A stretch of DNA of 64,000 nt from DAIDKA01 sp963708865 (GTDB lineage: Bacteria; Pseudomonadota; Gammaproteobacteria; Steroidobacterales; Steroidobacteraceae): contig CAVPUC010000004.1 of NCBI GenBank assembly GCA_963708865.1, positions 976,914 through 1,040,913 on the forward strand. The letters run 5' to 3'. Shown in pieces: positions 38,535 through 47,629 of this stretch (position 1 is the stretch's first letter; every line of letters starts with the position of its first letter). The translations under genes and the position numbers were made by a program. Under the pieces are notes generated by a model. The model was not told the origin of the DNA. It worked only from the letters and a program-made list of their open reading frames with translations, and did no database searches.

Positions 38535-39134
38535 GTGATTAACAGGCGGGAATTCCTCGAGGTTGCGGCCCTGTCGACCGTGCCGGCGATCGACGTGGCG
38601 TCATCGGATCTGCGTGACGCACGCCCCGCTCCCTCCTCAGGCATCCTCCCCGCCGTCCTCATCGATGCCCGTTTTGCGCAGGCCCGGGCCGTCGGCGCAC
38701 GCCTCATGCATCTTGGGGCAACCGTGCATGCGATGCCTGACGGGGACATCACGCAGGTGTGGCTGAGCCATATCGGTCCGGCCTGGAAGGCGCAGCCGCT
38801 GACGGTCTTCGGCCTCACCGCGCGGCCTGCCCTCTTCTGTCTCGAGCAGTTCGCCTTGGGATGCGGCCTGCGAGTCATCTTTCACGCCGAGCACGTCGTG
38901 CACCGCCAGGGGCGAACCGAACACAGGGTGTTGCGCGGCGCTCAGGCCGTTGGTGTTTCCGCGCACGATATGACCCTCGCTGGCTCGCTGTGGCCGTCGC
39001 GTATTGCACAGGCCGTCGCCATGCATCGGCATAAACCCGGTGGCGAACGCCAAGGTCCGTCCGATGCTGCCTTGAGCCCCACTCTGGCACCCGGGTTACA
39101 GCTGCTGACCTCTTGGATCATCGCTGCCACCTGA
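38535..39134 (+). CDS. Tat-signal protein of unknown function
   Basis: About 199 residues with a twin-arginine-like leader (INRREFLEVAALSTVPA). GTG 38535 follows a GGGGGG ribosome site at 38525-38530; TTG 38532 is an equal alternative. The body has VWLSHIGPAWKAQPLTVFGL and LEQFALGCGLRVIFHAEHVV, with many His residues but no motif I recognise. It sits 28 bases before the flavocytochrome genes and may be an accessory to that periplasmic complex. Could be diverged from a larger family. Confidence 0.65.
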   Translation: MINRREFLEVAALSTVPAIDVASSDLRDARPAPSSGILPAVLIDARFAQARAVGARLMHLGATVHAMPDGDITQVWLSHIGPAWKAQPLTVFGLTARPALFCLEQFALGCGLRVIFHAEHVVHRQGRTEHRVLRGAQAVGVSAHDMTLAGSLWPSRIAQAVAMHRHKPGGERQGPSDAALSPTLAPGLQLLTSWIIAAT

Positions 39135-39162
39135 TGCCTCGCCTTTCTTCTGGAGCCCGCCC

Positions 39163-40692
39163 ATGGCTGCACCCCCCGATGTAAGTCCGACTGCCTTCAA
39201 CGCTGCGTTGGCCGCCTGGCGAGGGGCGGTGGGCGCCGAATGGGTCTTCACCAGCGCTGAGGATGTGGCGCTGTACCGCGATGCTTACTCTCCCTATTGG
39301 GGCGAACCCGAGGAGCGCGTTGCCGCCGCCGCCGTGGCACCCGCGACGCTCGAGCAGGTACAGGCGGTGGTGCGCACCGCCAATCAGCACGGCATTCCAC
39401 TGTATCCCATCTCCACCGGGCGCAATCTCGCCTATGGCGGCTCGGCTCCGGTGTATTCGGGTAGCGTCGTGCTCGACCTGAAACGGCTGAACCGGGTGCT
39501 CGAAGTGAATGAGCGCAATGCCTACGCGCTGGTCGAGCCGGGCGTCAGCTATTTCGATCTCTATGACCACATCACCAAGGCGGGCCTCGACGTCTGGATC
39601 GATCCTCCGGATCCGGGCTGGGGCAGCGTCATCGGCAATGCGCTTGACGGTGGCGCAGGTTGGACCGCCTCGCCGTTCCGCGACCATTTCGGCTCTCACT
39701 GCGGCATGGAAGTCGTACTCGCCTCGGGCGAGGTGGTCCGCACGGGGATGGGCGCGCTGCCAAACTCGAAATCCTGGCAACACAACCGCTGGGGCTTCGG
39801 TCCTTGGGTCGACGGCCTGTTCCGGCAGTCGAACTTTGGCGTGGTCACCAAGATGGGGTTCTATCTCATGCCACGGCCTGAGGCCTTGGTCTCGGCGACC
39901 GTGACGTCCTCGCGCGATGAGGACATCGTGCCGATGATGGACGTGATGAACCTGCTCGAAAACCAGCACGTCGTGAACGGCTCAACCTCGATCTTCGGGG
40001 GCCTGGCACGCCCGGGTGGCAATGCGCCGGCCTGGACGATCACCCTGCCGATCTATGGTCCCGAAGAGGTGGTACGCGCCCAGCTGCGCTACGCCAAGGC
40101 CAAATATGCCGCTATCCCGAATGTGACCTTCGTGGAGGGCGAGCTGTTTCGCACCCCATTGTCAGCGGAGGCCCAGGCACGCGTGCGGCTGGTGAATTTC
40201 GGCATTCCGAACCTTTCGACATTCGCGATGCTGGGGCGCAGCCCCGCCAACCCCGAACCCGATGGCGGCCACATCGGCTTTTCACCCATCGTGCCGCGTA
40301 CCGGTGAAGCACTGCTCGAATTCAAGCGCTTCTACAGTGAGAATCTTCTCAAAGTGAGCGGCGGTGAAAACCTGGGCATCGTGGGACCGGTGTACATGAC
40401 CTGCTGGGAGCACACGCTGGTGTGCCTGATCATGTTTCCGATCGGCCGCGACAAGACACGAAACGCCAAAATGCGCGCGGCCTTCAAGGGTTGGGTAGCG
40501 CTGGCGGCCGAACGCGGCTGGGCGGAGTATCGGGCGCCGGCCGCATTCCAGGACCTGGTTTCCGACACCTACTCCTATAACAACCATGCGCTGCGGCGAC
40601 TTCGCGAGACCATCAAGGACGCGATGGATCCCAAGGGCATCCTCTCGGCGGGCCGCTACGGCGTGTGGCCCAAGCATCTGAGGAAGACCTGA
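39163..40692 (+). CDS. 4-cresol dehydrogenase (hydroxylating)-type flavoprotein subunit
   Basis: 509 residues of the vanillyl-alcohol-oxidase/PCMH flavoprotein family. The FAD-binding (PP-loop) domain has IPLYPISTGRNLAYGGSAPV, PGWGSVIGNALDGGAGWT and FRQSNFGVVTKMGFYLMP. The C-terminal cap ends LRETIKDAMDPKGILSAGRY. The immediately following small cytochrome c supports a PchF/EhyB-type subunit that hydroxylates the benzylic carbon of p-alkylphenols using water and passes electrons to heme. No signal peptide is seen, as in PchF, which is exported with its partner. p-cresol, 4-alkylphenol and eugenol hydroxylases cannot be told apart here. Confidence 0.9.
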   Translation: MAAPPDVSPTAFNAALAAWRGAVGAEWVFTSAEDVALYRDAYSPYWGEPEERVAAAAVAPATLEQVQAVVRTANQHGIPLYPISTGRNLAYGGSAPVYSGSVVLDLKRLNRVLEVNERNAYALVEPGVSYFDLYDHITKAGLDVWIDPPDPGWGSVIGNALDGGAGWTASPFRDHFGSHCGMEVVLASGEVVRTGMGALPNSKSWQHNRWGFGPWVDGLFRQSNFGVVTKMGFYLMPRPEALVSATVTSSRDEDIVPMMDVMNLLENQHVVNGSTSIFGGLARPGGNAPAWTITLPIYGPEEVVRAQLRYAKAKYAAIPNVTFVEGELFRTPLSAEAQARVRLVNFGIPNLSTFAMLGRSPANPEPDGGHIGFSPIVPRTGEALLEFKRFYSENLLKVSGGENLGIVGPVYMTCWEHTLVCLIMFPIGRDKTRNAKMRAAFKGWVALAAERGWAEYRAPAAFQDLVSDTYSYNNHALRRLRETIKDAMDPKGILSAGRYGVWPKHLRKT

Positions 40693-40693
40693 C

Positions 40694-41068
40694 ATGACGC
40701 GCATTTCAAATTTCAGCTCGCGATTGGCGCGTGTCGCGGCGCTCGCGGCAACGGTAGCCTGCGGAACTCAGCCCGCGGGTGCCACTGCGCAGGCGCCTGG
40801 TGCGTCCGGCAAGGCCGTCTACGAGCACTGGTGTGCGCCGTGCCACGCAGCCGGACCGGGTCATCCGGGTACGCAGTCGCTGCAGATGAAGTATGGCGGC
40901 AAGCTGCCGGCGGTACTGCTCGAGCGGACCGACCTCGCGCCGCAGGCGGTCGCGGTATTCGTGCGCCAGGGGGTCTTGTTGATGGCGCCGTTTCGCAAGA
41001 CCGAGATCACGGATGCGGAACTTGCCGCCCTGACCGCCTACGTTGCCGGAAACTTCAAGAACCCATAG
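40694..41068 (+). CDS. Cytochrome c subunit of the cresol-dehydrogenase-type flavocytochrome
   Basis: 124 residues, 1 base after the flavoprotein stop (TGACATG). Signal peptide to about residue 30, heme site CAPCH at residues 47-51, and Met ligand candidate in GVLLMAPFRKTEITDAEL. The size, single heme and pairing match PchC. It accepts two electrons singly from the flavin and hands them to a periplasmic carrier. Confidence 0.9.
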   Translation: MTRISNFSSRLARVAALAATVACGTQPAGATAQAPGASGKAVYEHWCAPCHAAGPGHPGTQSLQMKYGGKLPAVLLERTDLAPQAVAVFVRQGVLLMAPFRKTEITDAELAALTAYVAGNFKNP

Positions 41069-41183
41069 CGGCGAGCGCGGCGAGCGTTGCCATATCGCGC
41101 CATGATTGCCGCATCGTCCTGCCACAACCCTTCACCACACTGATCCTCGACGCGGTACCTCAACGCCGCGGGAGGAAGCAACA

Positions 41184-42455
41184 ATGGCTGGGCGGGTGGA
41201 TGCGGTCCTCGAGGTCCTGCGGCGCGTCATCGTGCAACCCCTGGGGCGGCTGGGCGCACTGCTGGGGTCGCTGCTGGTCGCGCTCGGCGCCGTGACGCTG
41301 CGCCTGCGCTGGCGACTCGTCGCGCTGATGGTCGTTGTCGCATGCGGCTACGGCATTTATCGGCACCCGCCATTCGCCACGGCCGAAGGCGGGGAACTCC
41401 TGGTGCGGACGAATCAGCTTGACGGGTCGGTGGGCGCTTATACCGCCGGTACCGTCCTGGTGCTGCCCGGCATCCACCAGGTCCGCCGGTATTCCACGCG
41501 CGATCAGGTATACCGCCTGACCGAGGGCGCGAGCGCCACCGGTGCTGCGCCCTTCCAATCCAATGAAGGATTATCGATCGGCGTCGACCTCACGGTGCGC
41601 TGGGCTGTCGATCGCCGCCGCGTCGCGCAGATGTCGAAGGATTATCCGGACGATCTGAATGCGGACCTGGTGCGCCCCGCCGTCCAGGGCATCGCCTACC
41701 CGTTGTTCGCCCGTCATACGGTGCGGGAGATCTTCGCGACGCGGCGGGCCGACATCCAGCGTGAACTCACCAGCGAACTTGCGCCCAAGCTCGCCGCAAT
41801 GGGACTGCTGCTACGCGGCGTCAGCATGGGCCAGGTCGACTTGCCGCAGGACTACCGCACAGGCATGGAAAAGCTGCTCGCCGAGGAGCTGGAGACCGAG
41901 AAGGTTCGCTACACGCTGCAGCTGAAGGAAGCGCAGGTCAAGGAAACGCAACTGGAATCCGAGGCCGACAAGGTCAGGCGTCAGACGGCGGCCGAGGCTG
42001 CCGGGCAGGAGCAGGTCATCGCCGCCAAGGCGCAGGAGGAGACCATGCAGCACATCCTGCCGTTCAAGCAAAAACAGATCGAGCAGCGAAAACTCGAGGC
42101 CGAGGCGGACAAGGTCTCGCGCATCCGCACGGCCGAAGGCGCCGCGGAGGCGCGCCGTATCGAGGCCCAGGGCGAGGCGGATTCCAGACAGAAGCTGGCC
42201 AATGCCGAGGCGTACCGGCTGGATCTGGTCGGCAAGGCGAACGCCGGTCAGATGGAACGCGAGGGGGTGCTGATTACCCACTACCCGCTCTTGATCCAAA
42301 AAACGCTGGCCGACAAGCTCTCCGACAAGGTGCAGGTCATCATCGCGCCGACACCCGCCGCCGGTCACTTCATCGGCTCGAATCTCCTCGGTGAGGAGGG
42401 GCCGGAGGCGACCGCTGCCGTCCCGCCGGCCAGCCAGCGCGGGACGCGGCCATGA
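41184..42455 (+). CDS. SPFH/Band-7 (prohibitin-like) membrane protein
   Basis: 423 residues from ATG 41184 (GGAGGA at 41171-41176). One N-terminal helix (LRWRLVALMVVVACGYGIY) anchors it. The SPFH domain lies at about residues 70-230 (NEGLSIGVDLTVRWAVDRRR). A long charged coiled coil, rich in EAQVKETQLESEADKVRRQT repeats, fills about residues 225-370. Such proteins oligomerise into membrane scaffolds. It overlaps the SH3-like gene by 4 bases (ATGA). Confidence 0.9.
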   Translation: MAGRVDAVLEVLRRVIVQPLGRLGALLGSLLVALGAVTLRLRWRLVALMVVVACGYGIYRHPPFATAEGGELLVRTNQLDGSVGAYTAGTVLVLPGIHQVRRYSTRDQVYRLTEGASATGAAPFQSNEGLSIGVDLTVRWAVDRRRVAQMSKDYPDDLNADLVRPAVQGIAYPLFARHTVREIFATRRADIQRELTSELAPKLAAMGLLLRGVSMGQVDLPQDYRTGMEKLLAEELETEKVRYTLQLKEAQVKETQLESEADKVRRQTAAEAAGQEQVIAAKAQEETMQHILPFKQKQIEQRKLEAEADKVSRIRTAEGAAEARRIEAQGEADSRQKLANAEAYRLDLVGKANAGQMEREGVLITHYPLLIQKTLADKLSDKVQVIIAPTPAAGHFIGSNLLGEEGPEATAAVPPASQRGTRP

Positions 42456-43853
42456 TCTTTGCATTGGCCGCAGCCCTGGCGATCGTCGTTCAGGATCACA
42501 CCTCGCTGCGCTCCGCCGCGCAATCCGGGGCGACGGAACTGACCACGCTGTGGCAAGGGGATGTGCTGGAGGTGCGCGGCGAACGCGCCGGCTACCTGCA
42601 GGTCTACAACTACCGACGCGAACGCGGCGGCTACCTACGCAGCGACACCGTTCGCCCGCTGGGCCTGGGCGCCGACGATGCGCCCGAGCTGCTGGCGGTG
42701 TTGCGATTTCTGCGCGAAAGCCGCGGATCCGAAGCACTCGGGATCAGCTACGGAGCCGCCTATCTGAAGGCGGTGCCGTCAGCGGCGCTGACGGCCGAGC
42801 CGCTCGAAGCCATCGCGCGCATGGCCGAGCGACTCGCCGATGCCGCCTCCGGCACTGCCGACCCGGCCCTGGATATCGGGGCGCATCTGGACGTGGTCAG
42901 CCAATTCGGCATCCATATGCGCAGCTTCGAGCGCAATGGTCGCATCCAGGTGTGCTACGACGGGGAGCTGTTTCAGCGGGTCCTTGTCCTGCCGCGTGCC
43001 AGCGCGGAGGAGCGTGCGCTCGCGGCGCTCAGTCTCACGCGGCCCGATTGTATCGATCCGGCGCTAGGGCCCTCCGCCGCGTGCGAACCTCGATCGAGAA
43101 CGCAGCGCCATGTTGGATGCGATCGCGGAGCCCGACCTGACGCCGCTGACGCGCAGCCGTCTGCATGCCAGGCGCGCGGCAGTGTGGGCATCCCTTGGCT
43201 TCGAATACGCCCGCAGCGGCGAGCCTGCGGCAGCGGCGGGGCAACGCGCGCTCGGAGAACTCCTGAGCGTGCGCGCAAATGATCTGGGATGGGACCGAAG
43301 GGCCGACTATACCGATGCCGCCGTGCGGGTCAGCGCCAGCCGCTGGGCCGCAGCGGCACCGACCAAGCAGTCGGAGCGCTTCACGCTGACGACCGCGCCG
43401 GGGGATCCGGGACAGACCTGCGTCACCTTGCACAGTCCGCTCCCCGGTGCCGCGCCGCTGGCACAGCGCTGCACCTACGGTATTGCCTGGATGGCCTCGG
43501 CGCAGGTGATCGCCCAGGGTCCGGCTGTGGTCCTGGCGGTGCAGCCGCTGGAGAGCTGGCGGGAACTGTGGATTTTCCACCCGCGCGGCGGCTCCTGGAT
43601 TGTCGATGTGCTGCCACCGGGCAGCAATGATCCCGAACAAGGCTACATCGAGTATGCGGGCTACGTGCCGACCAGCAGACGCCTGCTCGTCGCCTGTGAG
43701 GTAAAGGATCGGGGCCGCTTCCGGCGCAGCTTCGAGGAGCTGCGGCTCGATGATCTCGTGACGGTCCGACAGGCCAGCAGCCCGCAACTGTTGCGTGACT
43801 TTGGTCGCTGGCAAGATCCGAGTTGGCAACGCGAGACGCTGGCGCTGCGCTGA
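42452..43853 (+). CDS. SH3-like-domain exported protein (frameshifted)
   Basis: Starts MIFALAAALAIVVQDHTSLR, a short signal peptide, then a bacterial SH3-like domain (LWQGDVLEVRGERAGYLQVY, GGYLRSDTVRPLG). The rest is a helical then beta-rich region with no recognised family. At about 43073 the first frame degrades and a second continues RANLDRERSAMLDAIAEPDL to the end at 43853, so one indel splits a roughly 467-residue protein. Bacterial SH3 domains often bind peptidoglycan or ligands. Overlap with the SPFH gene suggests they act together. Confidence 0.75.
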
Positions 43854-43856
43854 CGC

Positions 43857-45656
43857 TCACACTCTCAGACCGATGGCGCGCATCAGCTCCAGGGCGTTGC
43901 TTTTCGTGACGACGCCGTCGCGCAGCTTGAAATCAAAGCTCATGCGACCTGACACCAGGGAGTCTTGGAAGTGAACGTTGCGCAGCGCGCCCGCGTGCAC
44001 TGCGGCAAGGTCAGTCAATGCCAGATCATGCGTGCTGATGAGTCCGATGGCGCCGCGCTCGAGATAGGCCTCCAGCACGCCTTCGGCGCCAATGCGCCGA
44101 TCCTTCGAGTTCGTTCCCTGCAGCATCTCATCCAGCAAGAAGAGCACGGGCAGCGTGTGGGCCCCCAGCTGATAGATCCCCCGCAGGCGGCGGATTTCCG
44201 CGTAGAACTTCGAATACCCCTTCTCGAGGGAGTCGTTGATGTGGATGCTGGCACCGACCTGCAGGGGCGTCAGACGCAGCGCCGCCGCGCGCACCGGGGC
44301 GCCGGCCATGGCCAGTACCGTGTTAAGCCCGACGGCGCGCAACAGCGTACTTTTGCCGGACATGTTCGATCCGCTCACCAGCAGCACCCGTACCGGGCTT
44401 TGGATGCTCACATCGTTGCGCACGCACGCGGCTGGCGACAACAGCGGATGACCCAGTTCGCGCGCCGCAAAGAGCGCCGGTCCCGCGACCAGTTCGGGGA
44501 ACCGATCCAGAGGATGCTCGTACGCGTACATCGCCAGCGATGACAGTGCCTCGAGGCGCCCGGTGGCCGCAAGCCAGCCGCGAACGACCGCGCCGTGGCG
44601 CGCGCGCCAGGACTCCGCGACCAGTGCCACGTGCACGGAATAAAGCAGCGGTAGCTCAAGGAACGTGCGCACCAGCATGTTGTCGCGCTGGCCAGCGAAT
44701 TCGCTGATGGTGCCGAGGCGGGCGATGATCCGCGAGGCCGGCTCGGTCTGCGCCAGGAATTGACGCTGCATCGCCTGCAGATGAGGGTCGACGAACCTTT
44801 CGCGCTCGATCCGAATCAGCAACCCCGACAGCAAACGCAGCTCTTCAAAGCCTTGTTCAGCGGCGTGCGCGACGCCATCGAGCCGCTCCTTCAGCCTGCG
44901 CACGACCACTATTTCCGCGAGGAGGACGATCAGGAACGGCCAGCGCACTGCATACAGTCCCCACAGCGCCGCCGTCGTAACCGCGAGGGCGGGCAAGACG
45001 AACGCAGCCACACGAATCCAGTGCCCGCGCAGTTGATTTGCCGATTCCGCCCAGCCCAGGAGCGCTTCGGGTTGCACACCGGTCTCGCTGTCGCCCGCGG
45101 CATGCAAGTCTTCCCGAAAATCCAGCCGGTCGCGCAGATCACCGATACAGCCGTGTCGTTCCAGGATCTCATCGGCGCTGGCTGGCGCGAGCAGCCACTG
45201 TGCGAGCGTCTGCTCGCCCATTCGGGTGCGCACCGCGCACAGCAGCTCGAACAGACTGCCGCGGCCGAACAGATCCAGATCGGCGGCGTAGACGTGCTCC
45301 CTCTGCGCGAAGCGTTCACCCGCCTGGCCGCCACCCATCCAGCGATCGTTAAGGCGATCGAGGCCGCGGCGGTAGAACTGTGCAGACCGCGATGCTTGAG
45401 CGCGGGCGCGCCGCACCGAACCGTGCCAGAGGAGCAGGCATGCAAATCCGCCGAGCAGCGGCACCGCCCACCCGAGCGAAAGCGCATGGGCGAGGCGCGC
45501 CACCACGACCGCCACGATCAACAGCGCGACAATAAGCCGGGCGTTGGCGATCCGTTCCTCACGCCTGCCCAGCTCGGCAATCCGGGCGTCGTGAACCGCC
45601 AGACGCGCAACATAGGTTTCGGTCGGACTCACGTCGGGACCGGCGCTGCTAAGCAC
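43857..45656 (-). CDS. Membrane-associated MutS-like ATPase
   Basis: 599 residues; GTG start at 45656 overlaps the kinase stop by 8 bases. N-terminal helices (LIVALLIVAVVVARL and VPLLGGFACLLLWHG) precede a MutS-III-like helical lever region and the MutS ATPase domain: Walker A GSNMSGKSTLLRAVG (from residue 429), Walker B LFLLDEMLQGTNS (about 507) and ISTHDLALTDLA. The mismatch-recognition domain of MutS is missing. These membrane MutS-like proteins are of unknown function and not mismatch repair enzymes. Confidence 0.9.
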   Translation of the reverse strand: MLSSAGPDVSPTETYVARLAVHDARIAELGRREERIANARLIVALLIVAVVVARLAHALSLGWAVPLLGGFACLLLWHGSVRRARAQASRSAQFYRRGLDRLNDRWMGGGQAGERFAQREHVYAADLDLFGRGSLFELLCAVRTRMGEQTLAQWLLAPASADEILERHGCIGDLRDRLDFREDLHAAGDSETGVQPEALLGWAESANQLRGHWIRVAAFVLPALAVTTAALWGLYAVRWPFLIVLLAEIVVVRRLKERLDGVAHAAEQGFEELRLLSGLLIRIERERFVDPHLQAMQRQFLAQTEPASRIIARLGTISEFAGQRDNMLVRTFLELPLLYSVHVALVAESWRARHGAVVRGWLAATGRLEALSSLAMYAYEHPLDRFPELVAGPALFAARELGHPLLSPAACVRNDVSIQSPVRVLLVSGSNMSGKSTLLRAVGLNTVLAMAGAPVRAAALRLTPLQVGASIHINDSLEKGYSKFYAEIRRLRGIYQLGAHTLPVLFLLDEMLQGTNSKDRRIGAEGVLEAYLERGAIGLISTHDLALTDLAAVHAGALRNVHFQDSLVSGRMSFDFKLRDGVVTKSNALELMRAIGLRV

Positions 45657-47622
45657 TGGGCCGCGAGGCGACTTCCGGCCCGGATCGGGATTTCAGGAAC
45701 TCCGTCAACCGCAGCTCGACCTGGTCCGGATCGACGGGCTTGGTCAGATGCTGATCGAAGCCGGCGGCGCGGGCGTTTTCCTTGTCATCCGCCTGACCCC
45801 ACCCTGTTACAGCCAGCAGGAAAACATGTCGGCCCCACGCCTCGCGCCGGATGCGGCGAGCGGCCTCGTAACCCGACATGTCCGGCATGCCGATGTCGAG
45901 AATGATAGCGTCCGGGCACTCGCGTGCACCCAGATCAAGCGCCTCCTGACTCGAGTGCCCCACCGATACCGTGTGACCGAACACCCGCAGCACGAGCGCC
46001 AGCGAATCGGCCGCATCACGGTTGTCATCCACTACCAGGATTTTGCCGCGCGGGCCGGTGGCGACGGCGGGCGCCGATTTGCCGACCCGCTCGCGCTTCC
46101 TTGCCGGGACAATCGACGACGCGGGCAGGTGCAGCACAAATTCACTGCCGGCGTCACTGCCATCGCTCCTTGCCTCCACCGATCCGCCATGCAGGGCCAT
46201 CAGCCCTTTGACCAGCGCGAGGCCGATGCCCAGGCCACCTTCGGCACGATCAATGGCGGAATCGACCTGGGCGAACATTTCGAACAAATGGGGAATGACG
46301 GCCGTACTCAAGCCGATTCCCGTATCTTTCACGCTGATGGCAAGACCCTCTGGCTCCAGCGTTGCCCTCACCGTGATCAAGCCACCCTCATCGGTATATT
46401 TCGCCGCATTGGTGAGCAGATTCGACAGTGCCTGCGACATGCGCAGCGGATCGACCTCAAGCTCGATCGGCTGCGGCGGCAGGACAATCTCCAGGGTGTG
46501 GTGCTTGGCCTCGATCAGCGGGCGCGCCGGTTCGACGGCTGTCGCGACCAGCACCTGGAGCCCGACATAGTCCTTCTTCAATTCCAGCCGTCCGCGGGTG
46601 ATGCGCGACACGTCGAGCAGGTCATCCAGCAGCAAGGCCATGCGCTGCACCTGGCGTGCGATCACCTCACGGCTCCACTCGCGTTGCGAATCGTTCGCGT
46701 CGCGGATCTCCAGCAGCTTCACGGCGTGCCGGATGGGCGCCAAGGGATTGCGCAACTCGTGGGCGAGGGTCGCGAGGAACTCGTCTTTACGCCGGTCTGC
46801 CTCGCGCAGGGCCGCCTCGGCCGCCTGCCGATCGGCCACTTCACTGCTCAAGGTGGTGTTGGCTTCCCGCAGGGCTTTCTCACGCGTCTGGACTTCGTCC
46901 AGCATATTGTTGAAGGCCGCGACGACCATGCCGATCTCATCACGGTCGAAAGCCTCGGCACGGTCGAAGGTGCCCACGCGCCGGGAATAGTCCCGGTGGT
47001 CAATGACCAGCTGCGCCACTTTCGCCATGGCATCCAGCGGCTCCGTGATCACCCGTTGTACGGCCATCGACGACACCAGCGCGACGATCAATCCCAATAC
47101 GATGACGAGCCCGAAGATACCAAGGTAGGCCCTTAAGCGGGCGGCAAAGTCGTAGTTCGCCCGCAGGTAGATGGTTCCGAGGGGTTCGCCGTTCTGAACG
47201 ATCGGCTGGGCGAATTCGATCTGATTTCCGGACACCACCGCGCCCATTCTTGACACCGGTAAACGCGCTGGTGCCGGCGCCTGCGCGCGGCGCGAATAGG
47301 ACGCATACAGCTTGCCGTCCATGCCGTATAGAGCGGCCACGCGAATGGCCGGACGCGCCTGCATGGCCGTCAGGTTGCGTTGCGCCACCGCGCGATCATC
47401 GAAGGCCACGGCCGGAGCGGTTGAGAGCGCCAGGATCGCCGCCTCCGCGGACAGATCGGAGACCAGGGACTCCCGATAGTTCGACAAGCCATAGCTCATC
47501 ATGGCAACGACCGCCACCACCAATGCGATGGCGGTCGTGCGCAGGACGATGCCGACCAACTTGCCGCGCACGGAATGCCGGTGCGGCAGAAATCGGGCGC
47601 GCAAGCTCGATGTGCGGCTCAT
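45649..47622 (-). CDS. CHASE8-HAMP hybrid histidine kinase
   Basis: 657 residues from ATG 47622. TM1 (IVLRTTAIALVVAVVAMMSY), a periplasmic region (ESLVSDLSAEAAILALSTAP, FDDRAVAQRNLTAMQARPAI) resembling the CHASE8 sensor of YfiN/TpbB, TM2 (IFGLVIVLGLIVALVSSMAV), HAMP, coiled coil, HisKA (LATLAHELRNPLAPIRHAV), HATPase and receiver (IILDIGMPDMSGYEAARRI). YfiN normally ends in GGDEF; here the output is a kinase. The HisKA-to-receiver half is a close paralogue of the C-terminal half of the 24-28 kb kinase. It lies 7 bases after yfiR-like. Confidence 0.9.
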   Translation of the reverse strand: MSRTSSLRARFLPHRHSVRGKLVGIVLRTTAIALVVAVVAMMSYGLSNYRESLVSDLSAEAAILALSTAPAVAFDDRAVAQRNLTAMQARPAIRVAALYGMDGKLYASYSRRAQAPAPARLPVSRMGAVVSGNQIEFAQPIVQNGEPLGTIYLRANYDFAARLRAYLGIFGLVIVLGLIVALVSSMAVQRVITEPLDAMAKVAQLVIDHRDYSRRVGTFDRAEAFDRDEIGMVVAAFNNMLDEVQTREKALREANTTLSSEVADRQAAEAALREADRRKDEFLATLAHELRNPLAPIRHAVKLLEIRDANDSQREWSREVIARQVQRMALLLDDLLDVSRITRGRLELKKDYVGLQVLVATAVEPARPLIEAKHHTLEIVLPPQPIELEVDPLRMSQALSNLLTNAAKYTDEGGLITVRATLEPEGLAISVKDTGIGLSTAVIPHLFEMFAQVDSAIDRAEGGLGIGLALVKGLMALHGGSVEARSDGSDAGSEFVLHLPASSIVPARKRERVGKSAPAVATGPRGKILVVDDNRDAADSLALVLRVFGHTVSVGHSSQEALDLGARECPDAIILDIGMPDMSGYEAARRIRREAWGRHVFLLAVTGWGQADDKENARAAGFDQHLTKPVDPDQVELRLTEFLKSRSGPEVASRPSA

Positions 47623-47629
47623 TCGATAG

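Noticed and set aside
43857..45656. DNA mismatch repair MutS
   Set aside because: The ATPase domain is MutS-like but the mismatch-recognition and connector domains are absent and membrane helices are present.
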